Shown: positions 1 to 10,849 of the stretch, one piece after another
Layout of the letters: the number at the start of each line of letters is the position of its first letter
Position numbering within the stretch: position 1 is the first letter of the stretch
Assembly: GCF_019279795.1 (NCBI RefSeq)
Contig: NC_056729.1
Coordinates: 1,861,493,055 to 1,861,557,054 of the forward strand
Length of the DNA: 64,000 nt
Direction: 5' to 3'
DNA from: Protopterus annectens
Taxonomy: Eukaryota > Chordata > Ceratodontiformes > Protopteridae
Made by a program: the position numbers and the translations under genes
The notes under the pieces: model-generated
The model's database searches: none
Told to the model about the DNA's origin: nothing
The model's input: the letters and a program-made list of their open reading frames with translations, nothing else

Positions 1-1843
1 AACTCCCTGGTCAACCTCAGTAGGAAGCTGAGATCCCTCATAAAATCCTCCAAAGCTAGTTACGAAAACAAAATTTCCACTGACTCTAAAGACAACCACA
101 AAGCATTCTATAGCTATGTGAAGAATCTCAAAGGCAACACTCAGATCTGCTCTGAGTTACAGCACAATGGCACTGAATATACAGAACCAACTGATATTGC
201 CAACATCCTGGCAGATAGGTCCAGTGCTAAGTTTACCCCCTCTCACCCCCTAGAGGGGCCATCTCTATACCGGAAGAATGCAAAGTTCCTATAATCACGG
301 CTGCACAGATAAAAAACACACTCTCCAAGGCCAAGAACACAGCATCCATGGGACCTGTCAATATCCCAGGCTGCATTTTACACGAACTACAGAATGAACT
401 GGCACCCTACCTAAGTACCATGTTCAATCATAGCCTCACCTCAGGCTTTGTGCCCACTGAATGGCGCACCGTGACGGTTATTCCACTCCACAAAGGAGGA
501 GCCACGACAGACCCCGGGAACTACCGCCCCATTAGCCTGACGAGCCTGGTCTGTAAGGCCATGGAACGTATCATCATGGAACTCATAAACAAAGACATTG
601 GTAATCTCCAACTCTGGACCCTACCCAGTTCGGGTTTGTAAAAGGCAGATCATGTCTCCTAAACCTGATTGACTTCTTTGAAGCAGTCACCAAAGCCATA
701 GATGAGGGTAAGGTGGTTCACACAGCTTATCTAGATCTTGCCAAGGCTTTCGATACCATTCCCTACTCCAGAATTCTAGATAAGCTCACTAAACTAGGTA
801 TAAATCCCTATGTCACAAGATGGGTTGCCAATTGGCTCACGGACAGAACCCACACTATGAAAGTAGCAGACTCCAAATCTGACTTCAGACCAGTAACAAG
901 TGGAGTACCACAGGGTTCAGTCCTGGGTCCTCTCCTGTTTGGTATCTACTTCTCTGAAGTACAGGCTAACACAGAAGGTCTCTGGCTAACAAAGTTTGCA
1001 GATGACTGCAAACTAGGAGCCATAATCGAAACTTCTAACGATGTGGACATACTACAAAAGGGCCTCACTGAGACAGATGCCTGGTGTCAAAGCCATGGCC
1101 TGAAGCTCAATGCCAAAAAGTGTATTGTCATCCCATTTGGTAAAAACTCTGTACCCATGAACTGCCACATAGGTGGTAGTCTACTTAACTTCGAAAGTAT
1201 GATAAGAGACCTTGGGACACAGGTGGACAGTAGTCTCTCCTTTGATAATCACATTGCCGCAGTGGTCAGGAAATCCTTCTACGTGGCTCACCTCATCACA
1301 AAAGGTTTCTCATCCAGAAATAAAGAGGTCATTGTTCCCCTCTACTCATCACTCATTAGACCCATTATAGAGTACAACGCTCCTTTTGGTATGTACCTCA
1401 CAAGACATCTACAACAACTGGAAAGGCCACAGAAATACCTCACAAAGAGGATTACTGGCCTCAAACAGATGCCCTACGCAAACCGTCTCAAAAAATTCTA
1501 GCTTTACTCCGTCGCATATCGCCTACTCAGAGGCGATCTCTGCCTAACATACAAAGCTATGTCAAACCCAGAGCTGTTGGACATGCTCCACTTAAAGAAA
1601 TCCCAATCCCTCGTGGTTACACACTCTAGGGACCTAAACCTTGTCACCACAATAAACAGAACATGCTGGGGGGATAGTTTCCTGTCCCAGAGACTTCCCA
1701 TACTCTGGAACAGACTACCTATCTATGTCAAACAGAGCTCCTCATTAGAACTCTTCAAGAAAAATCTTGATGATTGGATGGGAAATAGGAAATTCACCCC
1801 AGGGATCACTTCTGTGGCTCTGCTCGACAGGGGTACAGGAAAA
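1..1843 (+). pseudogene. CR1 ORF2 (RT and C-terminal domain), broken
   Basis: Reverse transcriptase of a CR1 LINE, which would copy its own RNA at a nicked target. The pre-RT region is at about 1-300, the finger region with YRPISLTSL at about 520-545, LAKAFDTI at about 738-760, the PQGSVLGP motif at about 908-931 and the catalytic FADD box at 995-1006. The CR1 C-terminal region (LIRPIIEYN, then LFKKNLDDWMGN) ends with the stop at about 1843. It is not functional. Reading frame is lost near 215-240 and again near 615-640, and codon 1499-1501 is TAG where the related copy at 45.6 kb has CAG (Gln). Otherwise the protein is close to that copy, so decay is fairly recent. Family is firm at the CR1/Jockey level; the exact subfamily is not. 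Confidence 0.85.
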
Positions 1844-1955
1844 TAATTTTCTTGGGTGGTGAAAGCCAGGGTACCTTTTTGGCTAGGCTTACATAGGCCC
1901 TAGGGCTAATAGCCTAGTACCTACCTATGAACCTATGAAGCTATGAATGCTCTAG
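1..1955 (+). mobile_element. CR1-type LINE, 3' part (CR1-A)
   Basis: This is the 3' part of a non-LTR retrotransposon whose 5' part lies outside the window. It contains the ORF2 reverse transcriptase and C-terminal region and then a short 3' UTR. The 3' end is a degenerate microsatellite of the form CCTATGAA repeated at about 1924-1950. The same ending is recognisable at about 18360-18390, at 46265-46290, and in reverse at about 14289, so these copies form one CR1 family. The neighbour to the right is a Penelope-like element. CR1 assignment rests on RT style, the C-terminal domain and the microsatellite end. Confidence 0.85.
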
Positions 1956-1956
1956 G

Positions 1957-2760
1957 AATAACTACATACACAGACATAGTATGCATCCACAGCATATTTT
2001 TAAAAATGTTGTAAGAGGCCAGGCCCTCAGGACATCTAGACTAACAGCAGACTATGAAAGATTCCATGAGGAGATTAATAATCTGGAAGTGAGATTTATG
2101 GAGAGAGGATATATGGAAAGAGAAATCAAACCTATAACTTCTGCAGTGATAGCATCTAGAGAAAAAGAAGGTAAACTCTTCTATTCCAAACTTAATAATA
2201 ATTTAATGATCAACAAAAGTCTAATATAAATAAGAGCATGAGAATTCCCATGACTTATTCCAGTAATATAAAACTTCTACAAGAGATCTTTAATAGGAAT
2301 TGGAATATTTTATGTGTAGATGAACAAGTAAAGGCTCTAGTGGGAGAAAACCCTAGATATACATATAAGAACAAGAATGCTTAAAGAGGCTATTATGTGG
2401 TCCAAGGTATGAGAAGACACCACCTATAGCTAGTTATGGTACTGTCTCTTGTAAGAAATGTAACTGCTGTCGTCTACTGGACAGTAATGGGACCTTCCAG
2501 CACCCAGACACTGGGAAGATCTTATCCTTTAAACTGCTTGCTGACTGCAGTAGTACTAATTTAAGAGATTTAGCTTACTGCATTTTATGTAAATCTTTCT
2601 ATATAGGTATGACAACAAGGAGACTACAAGATCGGATAAAAGAGCATGTCTATGACATACGTAGGAGGGCTGATACTAATGCACTGGCCAAACACATAAT
2701 AGAAACAGACATATCACATAGTTTTAAGTTTATGGTTATTGAATTGGTACATTTAGGCAA
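1957..2760 (+). pseudogene. Penelope-like RT C-terminus and GIY-YIG endonuclease, broken
   Basis: Penelope-like proteins join a reverse transcriptase to a GIY-YIG nuclease that nicks the insertion site. The open frame at 1981-2229 reads HPQHIFKNVVRGQALR and FMERGYMEREI, which is the post-RT helical part of such proteins. After several stops and frame changes, about 2440-2755 reads a cysteine cluster (CKKCNCC), then CxxC, FYIGMTTRRLQDRIKEH and a downstream KHIIE stretch. These are the YIG half, the conserved Arg and the Glu/His region of a GIY-YIG fold. The sequence then falls into stops. The N-terminal RT palm is not present, so the copy is 5' truncated. Assignment to the Neptune-like group (cysteine cluster before GIY-YIG) is an inference. 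Confidence 0.7.
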
Positions 2761-2944
2761 TGGGGGCGTTCTGTTAGAAATATAGCTGAGACAAAAGAAT
2801 TAGAATGAATCATTCGGATGCGTGCTACTGTGGGAAAGGGACTGAATGACAAGATGTCTATTAAACCTGTATTAATTAACAGACCTTTAAGTGGATTACT
2901 ATCAAAATCTCGAAAGGCAAAAGAAAAATGGTACTTATGAGCGA

Positions 2945-3365
2945 AGTGTTTCGCCAAAAGTACATATCACCTAATGGCCCTAATGTCGAAAAACAGCTGT
3001 TATTGCCGAAAATGTCAAACACGACATTTCTGGCACTTAACAGCAATCCCACCCTTCCCGTAAGTCCCTAACTAGGAAACCTACCATCCCGTTTATGTAG
3101 GGGGGCAAGCCCCCCTGCACCCCCTCAGCCCCCCACCCCCCTAACTATATATTCCAACTCCGGGATCGCACTACAGTGAGGAAAGGGATGTATTTCCCTT
3201 ACCGCACTGTACCCATATCCCTGTACATCATCGAACGTTATATTTGCGAATGCACAGACCATTTGCAAATATTCCGTTCGAGTACATGGCTGGCACACAT
3301 ATGAACTATTCGAACATCTGTAGTTCGAATAGTTCATAGGCATGTAATGCTGCGCCAACTTTTTA
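2945..3365. mobile_element. Foldback/MITE-like element, copy 1
   Basis: Non-coding insertion within the 3' region of the Penelope-like element. It holds a GC-rich hairpin (GGGGGGC...GCCCCCC at about 3098-3140), the shared core (TAACTATATATTCCAACTCC then GGGATCGCACTACAGTG at about 3141-3180) and an inner imperfect palindrome around AAAGGG...CCCTT. A clean 14-bp hairpin, GAACTATTCGAAC and its complement, lies at about 3303-3340. The outer arms do not match those of copies 2-4. No coding capacity. Ends are uncertain. Confidence 0.55.
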
Positions 3366-3535
3366 ATAGTAACCCCCTTTAAGTAGGTTAATGTATCTTC
3401 ATGTAATTACTATAGCCTAAATCTGACTGTAAATACTTGTTGAGGTTGTTTCTATACTACCATAAAAATTTATGTTTAATTCTTTGAATCTGCCAAAGAA
3501 ATTCTACATTTATATTTGTTTTAAAAATGTAAACT

Positions 3536-3632
3536 TTATTTACTTATATGGAGCTTTTCTCCCCGGGCCTCCACTGAAAATGGGCTCCTTCCCAGTAAAC
3601 AAATGCAATAAATGAATAAATAAAATACATTT
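3536..3632 (+). repeat. L2-type 3' tail fragment
   Basis: Short fragment with CTCCCCGGGCCTCCACTGAA then AATGGGCTCC and ending in ATGAATAAATAAA. The same tail is found in reverse at 4568-4665, at the 3' end of the L2 LINE (19405-19500, minus) and at the 3' end of the V-SINE at 42621-42864. It is either a very short LINE insertion or a SINE remnant. Confidence 0.6.
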
Positions 3633-3863
3633 TTATATATGAATTCTTAAATGCTTTTATAATGCTATATTGTCCTTTAAGAAATGGTGATTGAATAATT
3701 GAATTATTATGTAATTAATTGAAATGTGAATACCACTGGATAGGATGTATTTAAAAGTTAGTCTATGGTTTTATTTTTTGTCTGATGAAGCAGCTCTGGC
3801 TGCGAAAGCGCTCACCTTTTATTTCTTTGTGAATAAAGTTTTTATGCTTTTATCTGCCGTGGT

Positions 3864-4305
3864 TTGGTGCCTGCCAGTTTTTAATTTTGGATTACTTTCA
3901 CGTTTGGTGCCTACCAGTTTTTAATTTTGGATTACTTTCACGTTTGATGCCTACCAGTTTTTCATTTTGGATTATGTTCATATTTGGTGCCTACAAGTTT
4001 TAATTTTGGATTACTTTCACATTTGGTGCCTACCAATTTTTAATTTTGGATTACTTTCACATTTGGTGCCTACCAGTTTTTAATTTTGGATTACTTTCAC
4101 GTTTGGTGCCTACCAGTTTTTCATTTTGAATTACTTTCACATTTGGTGCCTACCAGTTTTTAATTTTGGATTACTTTCACGTTTGGTGCCTACCAGTTTT
4201 TAATTTTGGATTACTTTCACGTTTGGTGCCTACCAGTTTTTAATTTTGGATTACTTTCACGATTGGTGCCTACCAGTTTTTAAATTTGGATTACTTTCAC
4301 TTGTG
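3864..4305. repeat. 40-bp minisatellite, about 11 units
   Basis: Head-to-tail repeat of a 39-40-bp unit containing TTTGGTGCCTACCAG and TTTTAATTTTGGATTACTTT. Unit starts are near 3864, 3904, 3944, 3984, 4023, 4063, 4102, 4142, 4182, 4222 and 4262. The array begins directly after the Penelope-like 3' end. Confidence 0.95.
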
Positions 4306-4567
4306 GAGGCCCAGTTTACCTGCTACTGCATCTTATTTTTTGTCTGGTGACTTTAGAATCCTACTTTTGAATTGCACTGAATTGACGTGGAAAAAACGCA
4401 AATATTTCTGTTTTTTTCCACGGCAATTCGGTTACATCACCAGCCCAGACCTGCAGGTAGTGCAATTCCCTGTTAGGTCTGGTTGTTGTAAATCATGCAG
4501 CAGTTGGCTGCAACTCATGAGGGGGATGGGGATTGAGCTAGGAAGATCCCTACAAAGGTTGATGCTG
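4306..4567. other. Unassigned stretch with an inverted repeat
   Basis: No gene seen. At about 4378-4435 there is an inverted repeat: GAATTGACGTGGAAAAAA, a 14-base loop, and the near-complement TTTTTTCCACGGCAATTC. It could be the inner part of another small foldback element. It does not carry the core shared by the four foldback copies. Confidence 0.4.
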
Positions 4568-4665
4568 TAGAGCATTTTTTTTTTTATTTACTGGGAAAAA
4601 TCCAAATGGGCTATGCAAGACCCCTTTTCAGTAGAGGCTTACTGAGAAAAGCACCAAAACAGTAA
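4568..4665 (-). repeat. L2-type 3' tail fragment, minus strand
   Basis: On the minus strand it reads GCTTTTCTCAGTAAGCCTCT then ACTGAAAAGGGG and ends in CCCAGTAAATAAA with an A-rich run. This is the same 3' tail as at 3536-3632 and in the L2 copy at 19.4 kb. Confidence 0.6.
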
Positions 4666-5655
4666 TAGACAGCCCATAAAACATGTTAAAACACACAGTA
4701 GTGGGTATTCAGAGACAACAGCAGCATCATGGGGGGGGGGACTGGCTCAGTAGAGAGTTCAATGGTGGTTTCCAAATATGATCCAGTAGTTGCTAATACT
4801 ACTATAGATGAGGGATGATTGACTGAAGACATCACTACAATCTCTGAAATTCCCATACTGAATACATTCAGCTGATTCTCTGACATGGGGACTTGCTTCT
4901 GTAGTTTCAAGAAATGCCTCCACAAGTACAGCTACGTCACAACCCTGTAATACATTAGATCTTGCCTTGAGTTTAAGTAATCATAGTTGCTTGAACCTGC
5001 CATTTCTGCCAAAACATTGAATGAACATCATTTAGACCCTTTCTCTTTCCTTTAAAAGGTATTTGTTTATCTGTCTTAGAACTGTTTATGCTTCAACTGT
5101 CTTTTGTTTGGAAGTTTCTGCTGCTGGCATCCTGTTTTCTAGTGCCAGTAGTGAAAATGATGGGAGAAGTCTTGTTCTGTGATTCTCTATCATTAACTGA
5201 TTTGGAAAAAGTTCTTCAGCCTGTAATGGTGCATTCTCCTATCCCGGTAGTACAAGGTGACAATTCATTTGTCTTGTTGCATCACACTTCTTGAAAACAT
5301 TATTTAAAGTGCGAGTTATATGTTCACGTATTAATTTCATTGTGGATACCTCAGACTTTATGTGGTATGCTCAGGCTCCCAGTCTCTGAAAAATTCTTGA
5401 ACACCCAGCATGAGAACTGCAGTCCACTGTCTGAACATGACTTGTTCTGATAATACCGTGATTTGCAAATATTAGTTGGCTCACACTGATCATAGATGTA
5501 GCTGTGGTATCTTGAAGCTTCAAAACATTCCAAGTGGTAATCAACACAGAGTAAAATGCTGAGATTATTTACTGGAATACATTGATTTCCAGCTTTAATA
5601 ATGACAGTGCTGGAATTTTATGTGACATTAACTCCTCTTGCTGGTTTTGAGTGCT
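4666..5655. other. No recognisable gene, about 1 kb
   Basis: Several short minus-strand frames (for example 4686-4925 and 5351-5533) follow each other between stops, but I recognise no domain in them. It may be a decayed coding sequence of an unidentified element, or simply single-copy DNA. Confidence 0.4.
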
Positions 5656-5659
5656 GTAT

Positions 5660-7400
5660 ATGCTGTCAGAAACGAGGGCTATGATCCTGTAACCTGCACT
5701 GCTGTCCTGAGCAATAAAACAAAGTAATAAAAACACAAATACATATAAATCAGTATAATTAATGAGGGGCATTTGTCCTTATAAAGTACATCAAACATGT
5801 ATTACACAAATAAAGTAATAAAAACACAAATGCATATAAATCAGTATAATTAATGAGGGGCATTTGCCCTTATAAAGTACATCAGACATGTATTACTGCC
5901 TTGGGCTGTAATCCTGTAACCTGCACTGCTGTCCTGAACAATAAAACAAATAAAGTAATAAAAACACAAATACATATAAATCAGTATAATTAATGAGGGG
6001 CATTTGCCCTTATAAAGTACATCAGACATGTATTACTGCCTTGGGCTGTGATCCTGTAACCTGCACTGCTGTCCTGAGCAATAAAACAAATAAAGTAATA
6101 AAAACACAAATACATATAAATCAGTATAATGAGGGGCATTTGCCCTTACATCAGACATGTATTACTGCCTTGGGCTATGATCCTGTAACCTGCACTGATG
6201 TCCCGAGCAATAAAACAAAGTAATAAAAACACAAATGCATATAAATCAGTATAATTAATGAGGGGCATTTGCCCTTATAAAGTACATCAGACATGTATTA
6301 CTGCCTTGGGCTGTGATCCTGTAACCTGCACTGCTATCCTGAACAATAAAACAAAGTAATAAAAACACAAATACATATAAATCTGTATAATGGGGGACAT
6401 TTGTCCTTATAAAGTACATCAAACATGTATTACTGCCTTGGGCTGTGATCCTGTAACCTGCACTGTTGTCCTGAATAATAAAACAAACAAAGTAATAAAA
6501 ACACAAATGCATATAAATCAGTATAATTAATGAGGGGCATTTGTCCTTATAAAGTACATCAGACGTGTATTACTGCCTTGAGCTGTGATCCTGTAACCTG
6601 CACTGCTGTCCTGAACAATAAAACAAATAAAGTAATAAAAACACAAATACATATAAATCAGTATAATTAATGAAGGGTATTTGCCCTTATGAAAGTACAT
6701 CAAACATGTATTACTGCCTTGGGCTGTGATCCTGTAACGTGCACTGCTGTCCTGAACAATAAAACAAAGTAATAAAAACACAAATACATATAAATCAGTA
6801 TAATGAGGAGCATTTGCCCTTATAAAGTACATCAGACATATATTACTGCCTTTGGCTGTGATCCTGTAACCTGCACTTTCCTGAGCAATAAAACAAAGTA
6901 ATAAAAACACAAATCCATGTAAATCAGTATAATGAAGGGCATTTGCCCTTATGAAAGTACATCAGACATGTATTACTGCCTTGGGCTGTGATCCTGTAAC
7001 CTGCACTGCTGTCCTGAACAATAAAACAAAGTAATAAAAACACAAATACATATAAATCAGTATAATTAATGAGGGGCATTTGCCCTTATAAAGTACATCA
7101 GACATATATTACTGCCTTGGGCTGTGATCCTGTAACCTGCATGGCTGTCCTGAATAATAAAAGAAAGTAATAAATACACAAATCCATGTAAATCAGTATA
7201 ATGAGGGGCATTTGCCCTTATAAAATATATCAGACATGTATTACTGCCTTGGGCTATGATCCTGTAACCTGCACTGCTGTCCTGAGCAATAAAACAAACA
7301 AAGTAATAAAAACACAAATGCATATAAATCAGTATAATTAATGAGGGGCATTTGCCCTTATAAAGTACATCAAACATGTATTACTGCCTTGGGCTATGAC
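5660..7400. repeat. Tandem array, units of 129-141 bp, about 12 copies
   Basis: The marker TCCTGTAAC recurs at about 5685, 5912, 6052, 6181, 6317, 6449, 6589, 6730, 6862, 6992, 7128 and 7260. Spacing is mostly 129-141 bp, with one irregular 227-bp interval. Each unit holds an A-rich part (AATAAAACAAA...TAATAAAAACAC), TATAAATCAGTATAAT and GGGGCATTTGCCCTTATAA. Length differences come from short indels such as the presence or absence of TTAA. The hydrophobic minus-strand frames (up to 127 codons) come from the repeats and have no other sign of being genes. Confidence 0.95.
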
Positions 7401-7537
7401 ACGTAGCACCCCTCACCTAAATAAATCCCTACAGTATTCAGTTATGAGCAAAATTGTAGACCCAGTTTTTGAAATCAGTGTATCCTACTGCTGTCTTTTC
7501 CACAGTAACTGCCGCTTCACTAAATCATTTGATTTCA

Positions 7538-7595
7538 CACATGCACACATACACATGCACAGACGCACACACAGACACACTCACTCACTCGCTCA
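7538..7595. repeat. Imperfect CA-rich microsatellite
   Basis: Run of CACACATGCACACATACACA type followed by CACTCACTCGCTCACT. Simple repeat, not coding. Confidence 0.8.
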
Positions 7596-7641
7596 CTCTG
7601 CCTTCCAGGAGAAGTTAATAATATTTTTTGTGTCTATATCA

Positions 7642-7888
7642 CATATGAATGAATGTTCATAATTTCGAACGCTCTAAAGATCGAAAATGCCAGACCTTGA
7701 ACTCGTTATTGTGTTATTGCGACCCTAACACCACCAGCTGAGTATATATACCAAATTCGAAAGCGCACTACAGTGAGTAAAGGGAAAATATTCCGACCTT
7801 CACTGTACTGCGATCCCACAAGAAGGACTTCGAGGTCCAGCATTTTCGCTCTTTAAAGCATTCGAAATTATGAACATTTATTCATATG
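7642..7888. mobile_element. Foldback/MITE-like element, copy 2
   Basis: Inverted arms of about 55 bp: CATATGAATGAATGTTCATA then ATTTCGAACGCT at the left, and at the right the near-complement ending ATTATGAACATTTATTCATA. Between them sits the family core (TATATATACCAAATTCGAAA, GCGCACTACAGTGAG, then an AAAGGG...CCTTCACTGTAC palindrome). The outer arms are unrelated to those of copies 1, 3 and 4. A SINE has inserted at its right edge. Confidence 0.7.
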
Positions 7889-7890
7889 AT

Positions 7891-8116
7891 GTTGTTGTGT
7901 CTTTCGGCTTTTAGGGGTCGCCACAACGGAACTCCGGTCCGCTAATGATTGGCAGCAGATTTTTACATGCCAAGTTGCTGGCCCTGACGCACAACCTTCA
8001 ACGAAGGTACGCCCATTCATGCATGTCTACACACAGAAGACACTCTAACTGAGAATCGAACAGGACAACGTCTTACTGTGAGGTGACAACGCTACCGCAG
8101 CACCACCACCGCAGTT
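7891..8116 (-). mobile_element. tRNA-headed SINE with RTE-like tail
   Basis: Flanked by a perfect 15-bp direct repeat, ATTTATTCATATGAT, at 7876-7890 and 8117-8131. On the minus strand the head has an A-box-like TGGTGCTGCGGTAGCG and a B-box-like GTTCGATTCTC (complement at 8051-8061). The 3' part ends with TTCCGTTGTGGCGACCCCTA, then AAAGCCGAAAGACAC and CAACAACATC. That GGCGACCCC...GCCGAAAG tail resembles the 3' ends of RTE-clade LINEs, from general knowledge. The head is related to that of the V-SINE at 42.6 kb, but the tail is different. Confidence 0.75.
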
Positions 8117-8142
8117 ATTTATTCATATGATATAGACCCTAT

Positions 8143-8287
8143 TATCTGAAGTAGTTACTTCATTTGCTCTGCAACCTGTGGGTATCGGATCCGATCTCGG
8201 ATCCGAGCCGGCAGCTTCACAAGTTACAAGATCCGAGCTCCTATCTCCTCCCCCCTACCCATAATCCCCTGCCACTAACTGTATTAC
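8143..8287. repeat. DIRS-1 left inverted terminal repeat
   Basis: Begins TATCTGAAGTAGTTACTTCA and ends GCCACTAACTGTATTAC. It is complementary to 14041-14160. It contains a dyad GGATCCGATCTCGGATCC at about 8187-8205. In DIRS elements the left repeat normally holds the promoter; no TATA box is obvious here. Confidence 0.93.
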
Positions 8288-8295
8288 CCCAGTTC

Positions 8296-8419
8296 GTTTT
8301 TGCCACGGCTGAAGACAGCTACTTTTTGAAGAGCTCCTTATCTAAATTGGTGAGATTGTTTTTGCCGCGGCTGAAGACAGCTACTTTTTGAAGAGCTCCT
8401 TAGCTAAATTGGTGAGACT
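8296..8419. repeat. 62-bp direct duplication in the DIRS-1 leader
   Basis: Two near-identical 62-bp units (8296-8357 and 8358-8419), each containing CGGCTGAAGACAGCTACTTT and GAAGAGCTCCTTA. They differ at a few positions such as CCACGG versus CCGCGG. They lie between the left repeat and the gag start. Confidence 0.95.
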
Positions 8420-8590
8420 GTTCCTTTTTCTCTTAGAGAAAAGCTTTTTCTCAGAGTTTGATTGTTGTGTGTTTCTTTAGTGTCCCTATAGACAGTATAG
8501 TTAATTAAATAGTTTTTTTGTGTAGTAGTGTTAGTTTTCTGTGTCCACCCCTCCCCCACTTAGTGTTTGGGTGTGCGTGTATTTGTGGTA

Positions 8591-10843
8591 ATGGCTGAAG
8601 GGCCCAAGGCCGTTTTTTCAAAGTGTACTGAGTGTGGCCATAAGCTTTCTCCTGCTGGTGGCCACCCTCAGTGCGTTTTATGCCCGGGGGTGGCCCATTT
8701 ATCAACGGCTTGCCAAATCTGTGCAGCCTTTAACCCCCGGGCACTTAGGGACAGGAAGAATAAGCTGATCCTGGCAGGCTTGCTCCCCCAGGATTCGGCT
8801 GCTTCTTCCTCCCCCTCCAAGGCTCAGGCTGTCTCCTCAACCCCAGTGCCTTCCACTCCCCCCGCTCAACCGGGGACTCAACCTCCCGATTTGGGTTTGA
8901 GTTCGGGGGACTCTGGTGCCTCTTCCTCTAAAGAGAAGAGGCACAAAGATAAGGAGAGACACAGGTCTCAAAAAAGGCGGGCTGAGACTCAACCCTCAGC
9001 CCCGCCATCTAAGCTGGCTAGCTCTCCCTCGAGGGTTTCCGGATCCTCCCCCTCTCGGCTCCGTTCGCCTCGTTTTTCGCCGGAGTTGGAGGGGGAGTAC
9101 CGATCTCCCTTGAGGTCTTCGAGGCGACCCTCCCGGCCTGCCTCGACAACTTCCTCCAGGTCGACCAGGAGCCTCACCGATGCAGATATGGATCGGATGA
9201 TGCGTCGATTCTTGCAAACCCAAATGCAGATGGGGGTGCTCTTGCCTCCCCCCCCCCAGGGGGGGAGTGCGGCCTCTGTCTTTGCTCCGATCACTCCTTC
9301 TCCAACCCGTTTTCGGGTTTTGGAGTCATCGGATCCAGGCCCTTTTGGAGCCGGGGATTCGTCGGCGCCGATAGCTCCGGTCTCTTCGCCGACCATGCCC
9401 TCGAGTATTTCGGATCCGAGTTCTCGGGGCCGAGCGTCAGATCCAGGGGAGTTGATGTGTCTTCGGCACCGTTGAGGTCGGAGCACACTTCTCTCTTGGA
9501 TCCGACTGCATCGGCTCCGGTCCCTACCTCGGAGCCGTGGAGATTGCTCTCGGAGCCTGGGGAGAGTAGTTCTCCTTCGGCTTTTGAGGTAGTGGAGAGG
9601 GTGCTGCCGAGGTCCTCCAGGTCCCCGGTCCGGGCTTCGGATCCTCCCGCACCCCCGCTGCATATGGGTCTATCCTCCGTCATCCGTCCATTGGGACAGC
9701 CTGCCCAAGCCCTCCAGCCAGTTCCCGTGGAGGAACAGGAAGCCGTTGACGATCCCTCCTCAGACAGTCCCACCGAGGAGATCCCTCGTAAACGGAGGTG
9801 TAAAAGGAGGCACCTGGACTCCCCTGAGTCCATCACCACAGACACGGATTTGGATGAAACGGAAGGTTCCCCAAGATCACCCCCCGGCATATTAGAGGGG
9901 GGTGGCCTGCCCAAAACCCTTCCGCGGATGAATCCGTGTTCCTGGAGGCATTTGAGGCAGGCCCGTCTACCTCCTGGGTGTCCCCTCCGGCTGACCCCCT
10001 GGTAGACCTTATTACTACCAGGGCGTGGAAGGAGCCCGACACCGTGGAGCCAGTCCCGAGATGGCCCGCCAAAGTCCTTAGCCCCCCATCAGATAGACAG
10101 TCGTGGGCCAAGGGGTCTCCAGTCGATGCCATGTTGGTGGCGGCTGCCACGAAGAGAGAACTCGCCCAAGAGAGTTCTTCGGTCCACCCGCCAGATAAGG
10201 AATCTCGGGCGCTGGACCGCATTGGGAAGCGGATGTTTGCTTCAGCGACCTTCTCTGTGAGGGCGCTGAATTATATGGCACATACCATTAGGCTACAGCG
10301 AGACTTGATTAAGGAATACGCTGCAGCCCCCCCGGAGTACATGTCGGTCGAGGACAAGAATGTGTTTTCTACTCGTATGGCCACTCTAAAATCCATATCT
10401 AACACGTCCATGTGGCTACTCTCTCATGCAACGGAGGGAGCCGCTAGGGCCAGCGGAGCCGGGTCGTCTTGCGGCGTCACGCCTGGCTCCGCCTTTGCGA
10501 TTTCGCGGAACCCTTCAAGGCGTCCTTTGCGAATGCGCCCTTTGACGGGTCTTTGCTTTTTGGCAAGACCGGTCGCGAAACGCTGGTCCAAAGCGAGAAG
10601 GACGGGAAGACGCTGTCTGCCGTCGGGGTCCGCTTCTCTAATCCTCAACGATCCTTCTCAAGGAATCAGAGGGGACAAAAGAAGCTGTGGTTCCGCAAGT
10701 CCCAGCAATCCCATCCAGCTTCGGACCCCTCGTCCTCCAGAGGCAGAGGAGGACAATGTGGACGCCGGCCCAGAGGCAGAGGGTGGGCACGTAATTTCAG
10801 GTCTAGAGAGTCTTTCTCGGACAGACTCGTGCAGCAGCCCTGA
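8591..10843 (+). pseudogene. DIRS-1 gag-like protein, three frameshifts
   Basis: Gag-like protein that would package the element RNA. I choose the ATG at 8591 because it has G at -3 and +4 and reads MAEGPKAVF directly before a cysteine/histidine cluster (CTEC...CVLC...H...CQIC, codons about 10-45), probably zinc binding. A Ser/Pro-rich linker follows, then a basic segment. From about 10190 a conserved-looking helical part reads RIGKRMFASATFSVRALNY. The C-terminus (about 10470-10843) begins AEPFKASFANAPFDGSLLFG and ends in an Arg/Gly-rich tail. The frame shifts near 9444, at the G6 run 9897-9902 and near 10446-10470. The stop is at 10841-10843. DIRS-2 has a matching C-terminal gag piece. Identification rests on position and on similarity between copies here. 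Confidence 0.8.
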
Positions 10844-10849
10844 GGGCTT

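Larger units (their letters stand above)
1957..3855 (+). mobile_element. Penelope-like element with GIY-YIG region
   Basis: Relic of a Penelope-like retroelement. The end of the RT domain is at 1960-2230, the cysteine cluster and GIY-YIG endonuclease at about 2440-2760, and a 3' region ends near 3780-3855 with a sequence of the type CTGATGAAGC...GCGAAAGCGCT followed by an AATAAAG signal. That ending is typical of Penelope-like elements as I know them. A foldback element (about 2945-3365) and a short L2-type tail fragment (3536-3632) have been inserted. A 40-bp tandem array starts right at the 3' end. Confidence 0.7.

Noticed and set aside
5569-7377. Hydrophobic minus-strand frames with repeated FYYFVCFI and GYRITAQGSN words, possible membrane proteins
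   Set aside because: They are translations of the 129-141-bp tandem array. The frame follows unit length and breaks where units differ by lengths not divisible by three; no start context or partner gene.
8989-9914. Long minus-strand and alternative plus-strand frames in GC-rich DNA (224, 207 and 75 codons)
   Set aside because: Shadows of the DIRS-1 gag region, caused by its GC-rich Ser/Pro codon composition; no recognisable domain.
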